Below are positions 38,277 to 51,708 of a DNA stretch of 64,000 nt, one piece after another. The notes below the pieces were generated by a model, which was not told the origin of the DNA, did no database searches, and saw nothing but the letters and a program-made list of their open reading frames with translations. The first letter of the stretch is position 1. Each line of letters begins with the position of its first letter. The DNA comes from Cinclus cinclus (taxonomy: Eukaryota; Chordata; Aves; Passeriformes; Cinclidae), in contig NC_085052.1 of assembly GCF_963662255.1 (NCBI RefSeq), positions 38,326,654-38,390,653 of the forward strand, read 5' to 3'. Made by a program: the position numbers and the translations under genes.

Positions 38277-39817
38277 TTGGGTCACAATGGTTCCTTGCTT
38301 CTCTTAACCTCTGTGGTGTCACAATGCATCCCATACCCTTTTAGGCCACTTGATGTCAAAATGAATTATTTGATTCTTGGCCTCCATGGCGGCATAATAG
38401 ATCCTTGCTTCTATTGGTCCCCGTGCTGTAACAATTCATCCCTGGCCCTTTTAGGCCCATTGGTGTCACAAGGGATCATTAGATTGTTAGCCTGCATTGG
38501 GTCACAATGGTTCCTTGCTTCTCTTAACCTCTGTGGTGTCACAATGCATCCCATGCCCTTTTAGGCCACTTGATGTCACAATGAATCATTTGATTCTTGG
38601 CCTCCATGGTGTCATAATGGTTCCTTGTTTCTATTGGGCCCCATGCTGTCACAATTCATCCCTGGCCCTTTTACGCCCCCTGGTGTCAAATGGGATCCTG
38701 GGATTATTAGCCTCCATTGGGTCACAATGGATCCTTGCTTCTCTTAACCCCTGTGGTGTCACAATGCATCCCATGCCCTTTTAGGCCACTTGATGTCACA
38801 ATGAATCATTTGATTCTTGGCCTCCATGGTGTCATAATGGTTCCTTGTTTCTATTGGTCCCCATGCTTTCACAATACATCCCTGCCCCTTTTAGGCCCAT
38901 TGGTGTCAAAAGGGATCATTAGATTTTTAGCCTCCATTGGGTCACAATGGATCCTTACTTCTCTTAACCCCTGTGTTCTCACAATGCATCCCATGCCCTT
39001 TTAGGCCACATGACGTCACAATGAATTATTTGATTCTTGGCTTCCATGGCGGCATAATAGATCCTTGCTTCTATTGGTCCCCGTGCTGTAACAATCCATC
39101 CCTGGCCCTTTTTATACCCCCTGGTGCCACAAGGGATCATTAGATTGTTAGCCTGCATTGGGTCACAATGGTTCCTTGCTTCTCTTAACCTCTGTGGTGT
39201 CACAATGCATCCCATGCCCTTTTAGGCCACTTGATGTCACAATGAATCATTAGATTCTTGGCCTCCATGGTGGCATAATAGATCCTTGCTTCTATTGGTC
39301 CCCGTGCTGTAACAATTCATCCCTGGCCCTTTTAGGCCCATTGGTGTCACAAGGGATCATTAGATTGTTAGCCTGCATTGGGTCACAATGGTTCCTTGCT
39401 TCTCTTAACCCCTGTGGTGTCATAATGCATCCCATGCCCTTTTAGGCTACTTGATGTCACAATGAATCATTTAATTTTTGGCCTCCATGGTGGCGTAATT
39501 GTACCAGGTTTTAATTGGGCCCCATGCTTACACAATACTTCCCTGCCCCTTTTAGGCCCTTTGGTGTCAAAAGGGATCATTAGATTGTTAGCCTGCATTG
39601 GGTCACAATGGTTCCTTGCTTCTCTTAACCCCTGTGCTGTCACAATGCATCCCATGCCCTTTTAGGCCACATGATGTCACAATGAATCATTTGATTCTTG
39701 GCCTCCATGGTGTCATAATGGTTCCTTGTTTCTATTGGGCCCCATGCTGTCAGAATTCATCCCTGGCCTTTTTACGCACCCTGGTGTCAAATGGGATCCT
39801 GGGATTATTAGCCTCCA

Positions 39818-42800
39818 TTGGGTCACAATGGATCCTTGCTTCTCTTAACCCCTGTGGTGTCACAATGCATCCCATGCCCTTTTAGGCCACTTGATGTCAC
39901 AATGAATCATTTGATTCTTGGCCTCCATGGTGGCGTAATTGTACCAGGTTTTAATTGGGCCCCATGTTTTCACAATAAATCCCTGCCCCTTTTAGGCCCA
40001 TTGGTGTCAAAAGGGATCATTAGATTGTTAGCCTCCATTGGGTCACAATGGATCCTTACTTCTCTTAACCCCTGTGCTGTCACAATGCATCCCATGCCCT
40101 TTTAGGCCACATGATGTCACAATGAATTATTTGATTCTTGGCCTCCATGGCGGCATAATAGATCCTTGCTTCTATTGGTCCCCGTGCTGTAACAATTCAT
40201 CCCTGGCCCTTTTAGGCCCATTGGTGTCACAAGGGATCATTAGATTTTTAGACTGCATTGGGTCACAATGGTTCCTTGCTTCTCTTAACCTCTGTGGTGT
40301 CACAATGCATCCCATGACCTTTTAGGCCACATGATGTCACAATGAATCATTTGATTCTTGGCCTCCATGGTGGCATAATAGATCCTTGCTTCTATTGGTC
40401 CCCGTGCTGTAACAATCCATCCCAGGCCCTTTTTATACCCCCTGGTGCCACAAGGGATCATTAGATTGTTAGCCTGCATTGGGTCACAATGGTTCCTTGC
40501 TTCTCTTAACCCCTGTGGTGTCACAATGCATTCCAAGCCCTTTTAGGCCACTTGATGTCACAATGAATCATTTGATTCTTGGCCTCCATGGTGGCATAAT
40601 TGTACCAGGTTTTACTTGGGCCCCATGCTTTCACAATTCATCCCTGCCCCTTTTAGGCCCATTGGTGTCACAAGGGATCATTAGATTGTTAGCCTGCATT
40701 GAGTCACAATGGATCCTTGCTTCTCTTAACCCCTGTGGTGTCACAATGCATCCCATGCCCTTTTAGGCCACTTGATGTCACAATGAATCATTTGATTCTT
40801 GGCCTCCATGGTGGTGAAATTGTACCAGGTTTTAATTGGGCCCCATGCTTTCACAATAAATCCCTGCCCCTTTTAGGCCCATTGGTGTCAAAAGGGATCA
40901 TTAGATTGTTAGCCTGCATTGGGTCACAATGCACCCTTGCTTCTCTTAACCCCTGTGCTGTCACAATGCATCCCATGCCCTTTTAGGCCACATGATGTCA
41001 CAATGAATTATTTGATTCTTGGCCTCCATGGCGGCATAATAGATCCTTGCTTCTATTGGTCCCCGTGCTGTAACAATTCATCCCTGGCCCTTTTAGGCCC
41101 ATTGGTGTCACAAGGGATCATTAGATTGTTAGCCTGCATTGGGTCACAATGGTTCCTTGCTTCTCTTAACCTCTGTGGTGTCACAATGCATCCCATGCCC
41201 TTTTAGGCCACTTGATGTCACAATGAATCATTTGATTCTTGGCCTCCATGGTGTCATAATGGTTCCTTGTTTCTATTGGGCCCCATGCTGTCACAATTCA
41301 TCCCTGGCCCTTTTACGCCCCCTGGTGTCAAATGGGATCCTGGGATTATTAGACTCCATTGGGTCACAATGCATCCTTGCTTCTCTTAACCCCTGTGGTG
41401 TCACAATGCATTCCAAGCCCTTTTAGGCCACTTGATGTCAAAATGAATTATTTGATTCTTGGCCTCCATGGCGGCATAATAGATCCTTGCTTCTATTGGT
41501 CCCCGTGCTGTAACAATTCATCCCTGGCCCTTTTAGGCCCATTGGTGTCACAAGGGATCATTAGATTGTTAGCCTGCATTGGGTCACAATGGTTCCTTGC
41601 TTCTCTTAACCTCTGTGGTGTCACAATGCATCCCATGCCCTTTTAGGGCACTTGATGTCACAATGAATCATTTGATTCTTGGCCTCCATGGTGTCATAAT
41701 GGTTCCTTGTTTCTATTGGGCCCCATGCTGTCACAATTCATCCCTGGCCCTTTTACGCCCCCTGGTGTCAAATGGGATCCTGGGATTATTAGCCTCCATT
41801 GGGTCACAATGGATCCTTGCTTCTCTTAACCCCTGTGGTGTCACAATGCATCCCATGCCCTTTTAGGCCACTTGATGTCACAATGAATCATTTGATTCTT
41901 GGCCTCCATGGTGTCATAATGGTTCCTTGTTTCTATTGGTCCCCATGCTTTCACAATACATCCCTGCCCCTTTTAGGCCCATTGGTGTCAAAAGGGATCA
42001 TTAGATTTTTAGCCTCCATTGGGTCACAATGGATCCTTACTTCTCTTAACCCCTGTGTTCTCACAATGCATCCCATGCCCTTTTAGGCCACATGACGTCA
42101 CAATGAATTATTTGATTCTTGGCTTCCATGGCGGCATAATAGATCCTTGCTTCTATTGGTCCCCGTGCTGTAACAATCCATCCCTGGCCCTTTTTATACC
42201 CCCTGGTGCCACAAGGGATCATTAGATTGTTAGCCTGCATTGGGTCACAATGGTTCCTTGCTTCTCTTAACCTCTGTGGTGTCACAATGCATCCCATGCC
42301 CTTTTAGGCCACTTGATGTCACAATGAATCATTAGATTCTTGGCCTCCATGGTGGCATAATAGATCCTTGCTTCTATTGGTCCCCGTGCTGTAACAATTC
42401 ATCCCTGGCCCTTTTAGGCCCATTGGTGTCACAAGGGATCATTAGATTGTTAGCCTGCATTGGGTCACAATGGTTCCTTGCTTCTCTTAACCCCTGTGGT
42501 GTCATAATGCATCCCATGCCCTTTTAGGCTACTTGATGTCACAATGAATCATTTAATTTTTGGCCTCCATGGTGGCGTAATTGTACCAGGTTTTAATTGG
42601 GCCCCATGCTTACACAATACTTCCCAGCCCCTTTTAGGCCCTTTGGTGTCAAAAGGGATCATTAGATTGTTAGCCTGCATTGGGTCACAATGGTTCCTTG
42701 CTTCTCTTAACCCCTGTGCTGTCACAATGCATCCCATGCCCTTTTAGGCCACATGATGTCACAATGAATCATTTGATTCTTGGCCTCCATGGTGTCATAA

Positions 42801-42899
42801 TGGTTCCTTGTTTCTATTGGGCCCCATGCTGTCAGAATTCATCCCTGGCCTTTTTACGCCCCCTGGTGTCAAATGGGATCCTGGGATTATTAGCCTCCA
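39818..42899 (+). repeat. 14-monomer block repeated from 30131-33212
   Basis: Fourteen monomers match 30131-33212 at an offset of 9687 bp (44 monomers). Differences are few, for example CATCCCAGGCCC near 40.42 kb and TTAGGGCACTTG near 41.65 kb in this copy only. The next unit (42900) has the GTACCAGG D type, whereas 33213 has the GTCATAATGG type. Confidence 0.87.
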
Positions 42900-43340
42900 T
42901 TGGGTCACAATGGATCCTTGCTTCTCTTAACCCCTGTGGTGTCACAATGCATCCCATGCCCTTTTAGGCCACTTGATGTCACAATGAATCATTTGATTCT
43001 TGGCCTCCATGGTGGCGTAATTGTACCAGGTTTTAATTGGGCCCCATGTTTTCACAATAAATCCCTGCCCCTTTTAGGCCCATTGGTGTCAAAAGGGATC
43101 ATTAGATTGTTAGCCTCCATTGGGTCACAATGGATCCTTGCTTCTCTTAACCCCTGTGGTGTCACAATGCATCCCATGCCCTTTTAGGCCACATGATGTC
43201 ACAATGAATCATTTGATTCTTGGCCTCCATGGTGGCATAATAGATCCTTGCTTCTATTGGTCCCCGTGCTGTAACAATCCATTCCTGGCCCTTTTTATAC
43301 CCCCTGGTGCCACAAGGGATCATTAGATTGTTAGCCTGCA
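40479..43340 (+). repeat. 13-monomer HOR (2862 bp), copy 1
   Basis: The first 11 of 13 monomers (40479 to 42899) recur from 43341 to 45761 at an offset of 2862 bp. The last two units (42900 and 43120) differ from their positional partners (45762 and 45982). The period is therefore real, but the copies are not complete replicas. Confidence 0.85.
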
Positions 43341-46300
43341 TTGGGTCACAATGGTTCCTTGCTTCTCTTAACCTCTGTGGTGTCACAATGCATTCCAAGC
43401 CCTTTTAGGCCACTTGATGTCACAATGAATCATTTGATTCTTGGCCTCCATGGTGGCATAATTGTACCAGGTTTTACTTGGGCCCCATGCTTTCACAATT
43501 CATCCCTGCCCCTTTTAGGCCCATTGGTGTCACAAGGGATCATTAGATTGTTAGCCTGCATTGAGTCACAATGGATCCTTGCTTCTCTTAACCCCTGTGG
43601 TGTCACAATGCATCCCATGCCCTTTTAGGCCACTTGATGTCACAATGAATCATTTGATTCTTGGCCTCCATGGTGGTGAAATTGTACCAGGTTTTAATTG
43701 GGCCCCATGCTTTCACAATAAATCCCTGCCCCTTTTAGGCCCATTGGTGTCAAAAGGGATCATTAGATTGTTAGCCTGCATTGGGTCACAATGCACCCTT
43801 GCTTCTCTTAACCCCTGTGCTGTCACAATGCATCCCATGCCCTTTTAGGCCACATGATGTCACAATGAATTATTTGATTCTTGGCCTCCATGGCGGCATA
43901 ATAGATCCTTGCTTCTATTGGTCCCCGTGCTGTAACAATTCATCCCTGGCCCTTTTAGGCCCATTGGTGTCACAAGGGATCATTAGATTGTTAGCCTGCA
44001 TTGGGTCACAATGGTTCCTTGCTTCTCTTAACCTCTGTGGTGTCACAATGCATCCCATGCCCTTTTAGGCCACTTGATGTCACAATGAATCATTTGATTC
44101 TTGGCCTCCATGGTGTCATAATGGTTCCTTGTTTCTATTGGGCCCCATGCTGTCACAATTCATCCCTGGCCCTTTTACGCCCCCTGGTGTCAAATGGGAT
44201 CCTGGTATTATTAGACTCCATTGGGTCACAATGCATCCTTGCTTCTCTTAACCCCTGTGGTGTCACAATGCATTCCAAGCCCTTTTAGGCCACTTGATGT
44301 CAAAATGAATTATTTGATTCTTGGCCTCCATGGCGGCATAATAGATCCTTGCTTCTATTGGTCCCCGTGCTGTAACAATTCATCCCTGGCCCTTTTAGGC
44401 CCATTGGTGTCACAAGGGATCATTAGATTGTTAGCCTGCATTGGGTCACAATGGTTCCTTGCTTCTCTTAACCTCTGTGGTGTCACAATGCATCCCATGC
44501 CCTTTTAGGCCACTTGATGTCACAATGAATCATTTGATTCTTGGCCTCCATGGTGTCATAATGGTTCCTTGTTTCTATTGGGCCCCATGCTGTCACAATT
44601 CATCCCTGGCCCTTTTACGCCCCCTGGTGTCAAATGGGATCCTGGGATTATTAGCCTCCATTGGGTCACAATGGATCCTTGCTTCTCTTAACCCCTGTGG
44701 TGTCACAATGCATCCCATGCCCTTTTAGGCCACTTGATGTCACAATGAATCATTTGATTCTTGGCCTCCATGGTGTCATAATGGTTCCTTGTTTCTATTG
44801 GTCCCCATGCTTTCACAATACATCCCTGCCCCTTTTAGGCCCATTGGTGTCAAAAGGGATCATTAGATTTTTAGCCTCCATTGGGTCACAATGGATCCTT
44901 ACTTCTCTTAACCCCTGTGTTCTCACAATGCATCCCATGCCCTTTTAGGCCACATGACGTCACAATGAATTATTTGATTCTTGGCTTCCATGGCGGCATA
45001 ATAGATCCTTGCTTCTATTGGTCCCCGTGCTGTAACAATCCATCCCTGGCCCTTTTTATACCCCCTGGTGCCACAAGGGATCATTAGATTGTTAGCCTGC
45101 ATTGGGTCACAATGGTTCCTTGCTTCTCTTAACCTCTGTGGTGTCACAATGCATCCCATGCCCTTTTAGGCCACTTGATGTCACAATGAATCATTAGATT
45201 CTTGGCCTCCATGGTGGCATAATAGATCCTTGCTTCTATTGGTCCCCGTGCTGTAACAATTCATCCCTGGCCCGTTTAGGCCCATTGGTGTCACAAGGGA
45301 TCATTAGATTGTTAGCCTGCATTGGGTCACAATGGTTCCTTGCTTCTCTTAACCCCTGTGGTGTCATAATGCATCCCATGCCCTTTTAGGCTACTTGATG
45401 TCACAATGAATCATTTAATTTTTGGCCTCCATGGTGGCGTAATTGTACCAGGTTTTAATTGGGCCCCATGCTTACACAATACTTCCCTGCCCCTTTTAGG
45501 CCCTTTGGTGTCAAAAGGGATCATTAGATTGTTAGCCTGCATTGGGTCACAATGGTTCCTTGCTTCTCTTAACCCCTGTGCTGTCACAATGCATCCCATG
45601 CCCTTTTAGGCCACATGATGTCACAATGAATCATTTGATTCTTGGCCTCCATGGTGTCATAATGGTTCCTTGTTTCTATTGGGCCCCATGCTGTCAGAAT
45701 TCATCCCTGGCCTTTTTACGCCCCCTGGTGTCAAATGGGATCCTGGGATTATTAGCCTCCATTGGGTCACAATGGATCCTTGCTTCTCTTAACCCCTGTG
45801 GTGTCACAATGCATCCCATGCCCTTTTAGGCCACTTGATGTCACAATGAATCATTTGATTCTTGGCATCCATGGTGTCATAATGGTTCCTTGTTTCTATT
45901 GGGCCCCATGCTTTCACAATACATCCCTGCCCCTTTTAGGCCCATTGGTGTCAAAAGGGATCATTAGATTTTTAGCCTGCATTGGGTCACATTGGATCCT
46001 TACTTCTCTTAACCCCTGTGCTCTCACAATGCATCCCATGCCCTTTTAGGCCACATGATGTCACAATGAATTATTTGATTCTTGGCTTCCATGGCGGCAT
46101 AATAGATCCTTGCTTCTATTGGTCCCCGTGCTGTAACAATCCATCCCTGGCCCTTTTTATACCCCCTGGTGCCACAAGGGATCATTAGATTGTTAGCCTG
46201 CATTGGGTCACAATGGTTCCTTGCTTCTCTTAACCTCTGTGGTGTCACAATGCATCCCATGCCCTTTTAGGCCACTTGATGTCACAATGAATCATTTGAT

Positions 46301-47303
46301 TCTTGGCCTCCATGGTGTCGTAATGGTTCCTTGTTTCTATTGGGCCCCATGCCTTCACAATTCATCCCTGGCCCTTTTACGCCCCCTGGTGTCAAATGGG
46401 ATCCTGGGATTGTTAGCCTCCATTGGGTCACAATGGATCCTTGCTTCTCTTAACCCCTGTGCTGTCACAATGCATCCCATGCGCTTTTAGGCCACATGAT
46501 GTCACAATGAATTATTTGATTCTTGGCCTCCATGGTGGCATAATAGATCCTTGCTTCTATTGGTCCCCGTGCTGTAACAATACATCCCTGGCCCTTTTAG
46601 GCCCATTGGTGCCACAAGGGATCATTAGATTGTTAGCCTGCATTGGGTCACAATGGTTCCTTGCTTCTCTTAACCCCTGTGGTGTCATAATGCATCCCAT
46701 GCCCTTTTAGGCTACTTGATGTCACAATGAATCATTTAATTTTTGGCCTCCATGGTGGCGTGATTGTACCAGGTTTTAATTGGGCCCCATGCTTTCACAA
46801 TACTTCCCTGCCCCTTTTAGGCCCTTTGGTGTCAAAAGGGATCATTAGATTGTTAGCCTGCATTGGGTCACAATGGATCCTTACTTCTCTTAACCCCTGT
46901 GCTGTCACAATGCATCCCATGCCCTTTTAGGCCACTTGATGTCACAATGAATCATTTGATTCTTGGCCTCCATGGTGGCATAATAGATCCTTGCTTCTAT
47001 TGGTCCCCGTGCTGTAACAATCCATCCCTGGCACTTTTTATACCCCCTGGCGCCACAAGGGATCATTAGATTGTTAGCCTGCATTGGGTCACAATGGTTC
47101 CTTGCTTCTCTTAACCTCTGTGGTGTCACAATGCATTCCAAGCCCTTTTAGGCCACTTGGTCTTACAATGAACCATTTGATTCTTGGCCTTCATGGTGTC
47201 ATAATGGTTCCTTGCTTCTATAGGTCCCCATGCTGTCAGAGTCCATCCGTGGTCCATTTGCGCCCCCTGGTGTCAAAAGGGATTCTTAGATTGTTAGCCT
47301 GCA
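43341..47303 (+). repeat. 18-monomer block, copy 2 (partner 30792-34754)
   Basis: This is the downstream partner at 57 monomers. One private change is CCTGGTATTATTAGAC near 44.2 kb (other copies CCTGGGATT). It carries TTGGTGCCACAAGG near 46.61 kb, shared with 50.8 kb but not with 33.9 or 57.0 kb, which ties its right half to 48625-51046. Confidence 0.87.
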
Positions 47304-48624
47304 TTGGGTCACAATGGTTCCTTGCTTCTCTTAACCCCTGTGCTGTCACAATGCATCCCATGCCCTTTTAGGCCACATGATGTCACAATGAATCATTTGA
47401 TTCTTGGCCTCCACCGTGGCATAATAGATCCTTGCTTCTATTGGTCCCCATGCTTTCACAATTCATCCCTGCCCCTTTTAGGCCCATTGGTGTCACAAGG
47501 GATCATTAGATTGTTAGCCTGCTTTGGTTCACAATGGTTCCTTGCTTCTCTTAACCTCTGTGGTGTCACAATGCCTTCCAAGCCCTTTTAGGCCACTTGG
47601 TCTTGCAATGAACCATTTGATTCTTGGCCTTCGTGGTGTCATAATGGTTCCTTGCTTCTATAGGTCCCCATGCTGTCAGAGTTCATGCGTGGTCCTTTTG
47701 CGCCCCCTGGTGTCAAAAGGGATTCTTAGACTGCTAACCTGCATTGGGTCACAATGGTTCCTTGCTTCTCTTAACCCCTGTGGTGTCACAATGCATCCCA
47801 TGCCCTTTTAGGCCACATGATGTCACAATGAATCATTTGATTCTTGGCCTCCATGGTGGCATAATAGATCCTTGCTTCTATTGGTCCCCGTGCTGTAACA
47901 ATCCATCCCTGGCCCTTTTTATACCCCCTGGTGCCACAAGGGATCATTAGATTGTTAGCCTGCATTGGGTCACAATGGTTCCTTGCTTCTCTTAACCTCT
48001 GTGGTGTCACAATGCATTCCAAGCCCTTTTAGGCCACTTGATGTCACAATGAATCATTTGATTCTTGGCCTCCATGGTGTCATAATGGTTCCTTGTTTCT
48101 ATTGGGCCCCATGCTTTCACAATTCATCCCTGCCCCTTTTAGGCCCATTGGTGTCACAAGGGATCATTAGATTGTTAGCCTGCATTGAGTCACAATGGAT
48201 CCTTGCTTCTCTTAACCCCTGTGGTGTCACAATGCATCCCATGCCCTTTTAGGCCACTTGATGTCACAATGAATCATTTGATTCTTGGCCTCCATGGTGG
48301 TGAAATTGTACCAGGTTTTAATTGGGCCCCATGCTTTCACAATAAATCCCTGCCCCTTTTAGGCCCATTGGTGTCAAAAGGGATCATTAGATTGTTAGCC
48401 TGCATTGGGTCACAATGCACCCTTGCTTCTCTTAACCCCTGTGCTGTCACAATGCATCCCATGCCCTTTTAGGCCACATGATGTCACAATGAATTATTTG
48501 ATTCTTGGCCTCCATGGCGGCATAATAGATCCTTGCTTCTATTGGTCCCCGTGCTGTAACAATTCATCCCTGGCCCTTTTAGGACCATTGGTGTCACAAG
48601 GGATCATTAGATTGTTAGCCTGCA

Positions 48625-51046
48625 TTGGGTCACAATGGTTCCTTGCTTCTCTTAACCTCTGTGGTGTCACAATGCATCCCATGCCCTTTTAGGCCACTTG
48701 ATGTCACAATGAATCATTTGATTCTTGGCCTCCATGGTGTCATAATGGTTCCTTGTTTCTATTGGGCCCCATGCTGTCACAATTCATCCCTGGCCCTTTT
48801 ACGCCCCCTGGTGTCAAATGGGATCCTGGGATTATTAGCCTCCATTGGGTCACAATGGATCCTTGCTTCTCTTAACCCCTGTGGTGTCACAATGCATCCC
48901 ATGCCCTTTTAGGCCACTTGATGTCACAATGAATCATTTGATTCTTGGCCTCCATGGTGTCATAATGGTTCCTTGTTTCTATTGGTCCCCATGCTTTCAC
49001 AATACATCCCTGCCCCTTTTAGGCCCATTGGTGTCAAAAGGGATCATTAGATTTTTAGCCTCCATTGGGTCACAATGGATCCTTACTTCTCTTAACCCCT
49101 GTGTTCTCACAATGCATCCCATGCCCTTTTAGGCCACATGACGTCACAATGAATTATTTGATTCTTGGCTTCCATGGCGGCATAATAGATCCTTGCTTCT
49201 ATTGGTCCCCGTGCTGTAACAATCCATCCCTGGCCCTTTTTATACCCCCTGGTGCCACAAGGGATCATTAGATTGTTAGCCTGCATTGGGTCACAATGGT
49301 TCCTTGCTTCTCTTAACCTCTGTGGTGTCACAATGCATCCCATGCCCTTTTAGGCCACTTGATGTCACAATGAATCATTAGATTCTTGGCCTCCATGGTG
49401 GCATAATAGATCCTTGCTTCTATTGGTCCCCGTGCTGTAACAATTCATCCCTGGCCCTTTTAGGCCCATTGGTGTCACAAGGGATCATTAGATTGTTAGC
49501 CTGCATTGGGTCACAATGGTTCCTTGCTTCTCTTAACCCCTGTGGTGTCATAATGCATCCCATGCCCTTTTAGGCTACTTGATGTCACAATGAATCATTT
49601 AATTTTTGGCCTCCATGGTGGCGTAATTGTACCATGTTTTAATTGGGCCCCATGCTTACACAATACTTCCCTGCCCCTTTTAGGCCCTTTGGTGTCAAAA
49701 GGGATCATTAGATTGTTAGCCTGCATTGGGTCACAATGGTTCCTTGCTTCTCTTAACCCCTGTGCTGTCACAATGCATCCCATGCCCTTTTAGGCCACAT
49801 GATGTCACAATGAATCATTTGATTCTTGGCCTCCATGGTGTCATAATGGTTCCTTGTTTCTATTGGGCCCCATGCTGTCAGAATTCATCCCTGGCCTTTT
49901 TACGCCCCCTGGTGTCAAATGGGATCCTGGGATTATTAGCCTCCATTGGGTCACAATGGATCCTTGCTTCTCTTAACCCCTGTGGTGTCACAATGCATCC
50001 CATGCCCTTTTAGGCCACTTGATGTCACAATGAATCATTTGATTCTTGGCATCCATGGTGTCATAATGGTTCCTTGTTTCTATTGGGCCCCATGCTTTCA
50101 CAATACATCCCTGCCCCTTTTAGGCCCATTGGTGTCAAAAGGGATCATTAGATTTTTAGCCTGCATTGGGTCACATTGGATCCTTACTTCTCTTAACCCC
50201 TGTGCTCTCACAATGCATCCCATGCCCTTTTAGGCCACATGATGTCACAATGAATTATTTGATTCTTGGCTTCCATGGCGGCATAATAGATCCTTGCTTC
50301 TATTGGTCCCCGTGCTGTAACAATCCATCCCTGGCCCTTTTTATACCCCCTGGTGCCACAAGGGATCATTAGATTGTTAGCCTGCATTGGGTCACAATGG
50401 TTCCTTGCTTCTCTTAACCTCTGTGGTGTCACAATGCATCCCATGCCCTTTTAGGCCACTTGATGTCACAATGAATCATTTGATTCTTGGCCTCCATGGT
50501 GTCGTAATGGTTCCTTGTTTCTATTGGGCCCCATGCCTTCACAATTCATCCCTGGCCCTTTTACGACCCCTGGTGTCAAATGGGATCCTGGGATTGTTAG
50601 CCTCCATTGGGTCACAATGGATCCTTGCTTCTCTTAACCCCTGTGCTGTCACAATGCATCCCATGCGCTTTTAGGCCACATGATGTCACAATGAATTATT
50701 TGATTCTTGGCCTCCATGGTGGCATAATAGATCCTTGCTTCTATTGGTCCCCGTGCTGTAACAATACATCCCTGGCCCTTTTAGGCCCATTGGTGCCACA
50801 AGGGATCATTAGATTGTTAGCCTGCATTGGGTCACAATGGTTCCTTGCTTCTCTTAACCCCTGTGGTGTCATAATGCATCCCATGCCCTTTTAGGCTACT
50901 TGATGTCACAATGAATCATTTAATTTTTGGCCTCCATGGTGGCGTGATTGTACCAGGTTTTAATTGGGCCCCATGCTTTCACAATACTTCCCTGCCCCTT
51001 TTAGGCCCTTTGGTGTCAAAAGGGATCATTAGATTGTTAGCCTGCA
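48625..51046 (+). repeat. 11-monomer block repeated from 44441-46862 (19-monomer offset)
   Basis: Eleven monomers match at 4184 bp, the same offset seen between 24846 and 29030. Private changes in this copy include GTACCATGTTTTAATT near 49.63 kb and TTTTACGACCCC near 50.56 kb. The match ends at 51047, where a CACTTGGTCTTACAATG monomer follows. Confidence 0.86.
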
Positions 51047-51266
51047 TTGGGTCACAATGGTTCCTTGCTTCTCTTAACCTCTGTGGTGTCACAATGCATT
51101 CCAAGCCCTTTTAGGCCACTTGGTCTTACAATGAACCATTTGATTCTTGGCCTTCATGGTGTCATAATGGTTCCTTGCTTCTATAGGTCCCCATGCTGTC
51201 AGAGTTCATCCGTGGTCCTTTTTCGCCCCCTGGTGTCAAAAGGGATTCTTAGATTGTTAGCCTGCA

Positions 51267-51487
51267 TTGGGTCACAATGGTGCCTTGCTTCTCTTAACCC
51301 CTGTGGTGTCACAATGCATCCCATGACCTTTTAGGCCACATGATGTCACAATGAATCATTTGATTCTTGGCCTCCATGGTGGCATAATAGATCCTTGCTT
51401 CTATTGGTCCCCGTGCTGTAACAATCCATCCCTGGCCCTTTTTATACCCCCTGGTGCCACAAGGGATCATTAGATTGTTAGCCTGCA
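51267..51487 (+). repeat. Duplicated single 221-bp monomer, copy 1
   Basis: This unit and the next are the only adjacent pair of near-identical monomers I see in the right half. They differ only in A (GGTGCCTTGC and AACCCCTG here, GGTTCCTTGC and AACCTCTG in the next). Both carry CCCATGACCTTTT and the TTTTTATA E type. Such a unit normally occurs once per HOR (23965, 26387, 30571, 53910). Confidence 0.88.
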
Positions 51488-51708
51488 TTGGGTCACAATG
51501 GTTCCTTGCTTCTCTTAACCTCTGTGGTGTCACAATGCATCCCATGACCTTTTAGGCCACATGATGTCACAATGAATCATTTGATTCTTGGCCTCCATGG
51601 TGGCATAATAGATCCTTGCTTCTATTGGTCCCCGTGCTGTAACAATCCATCCCTGGCCCTTTTTATACCCCCTGGTGCCACAAGGGATCATTAGATTGTT
51701 AGCCTGCA
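51488..51708 (+). repeat. Duplicated single 221-bp monomer, copy 2
   Basis: This is the second of the adjacent pair. It leads into the 51709 block with the CTTTTGGGCC variant, the same order as 26387 to 26608, so this copy belongs to the 24186/51709 family and the unit at 51267 is the extra one. Confidence 0.88.
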
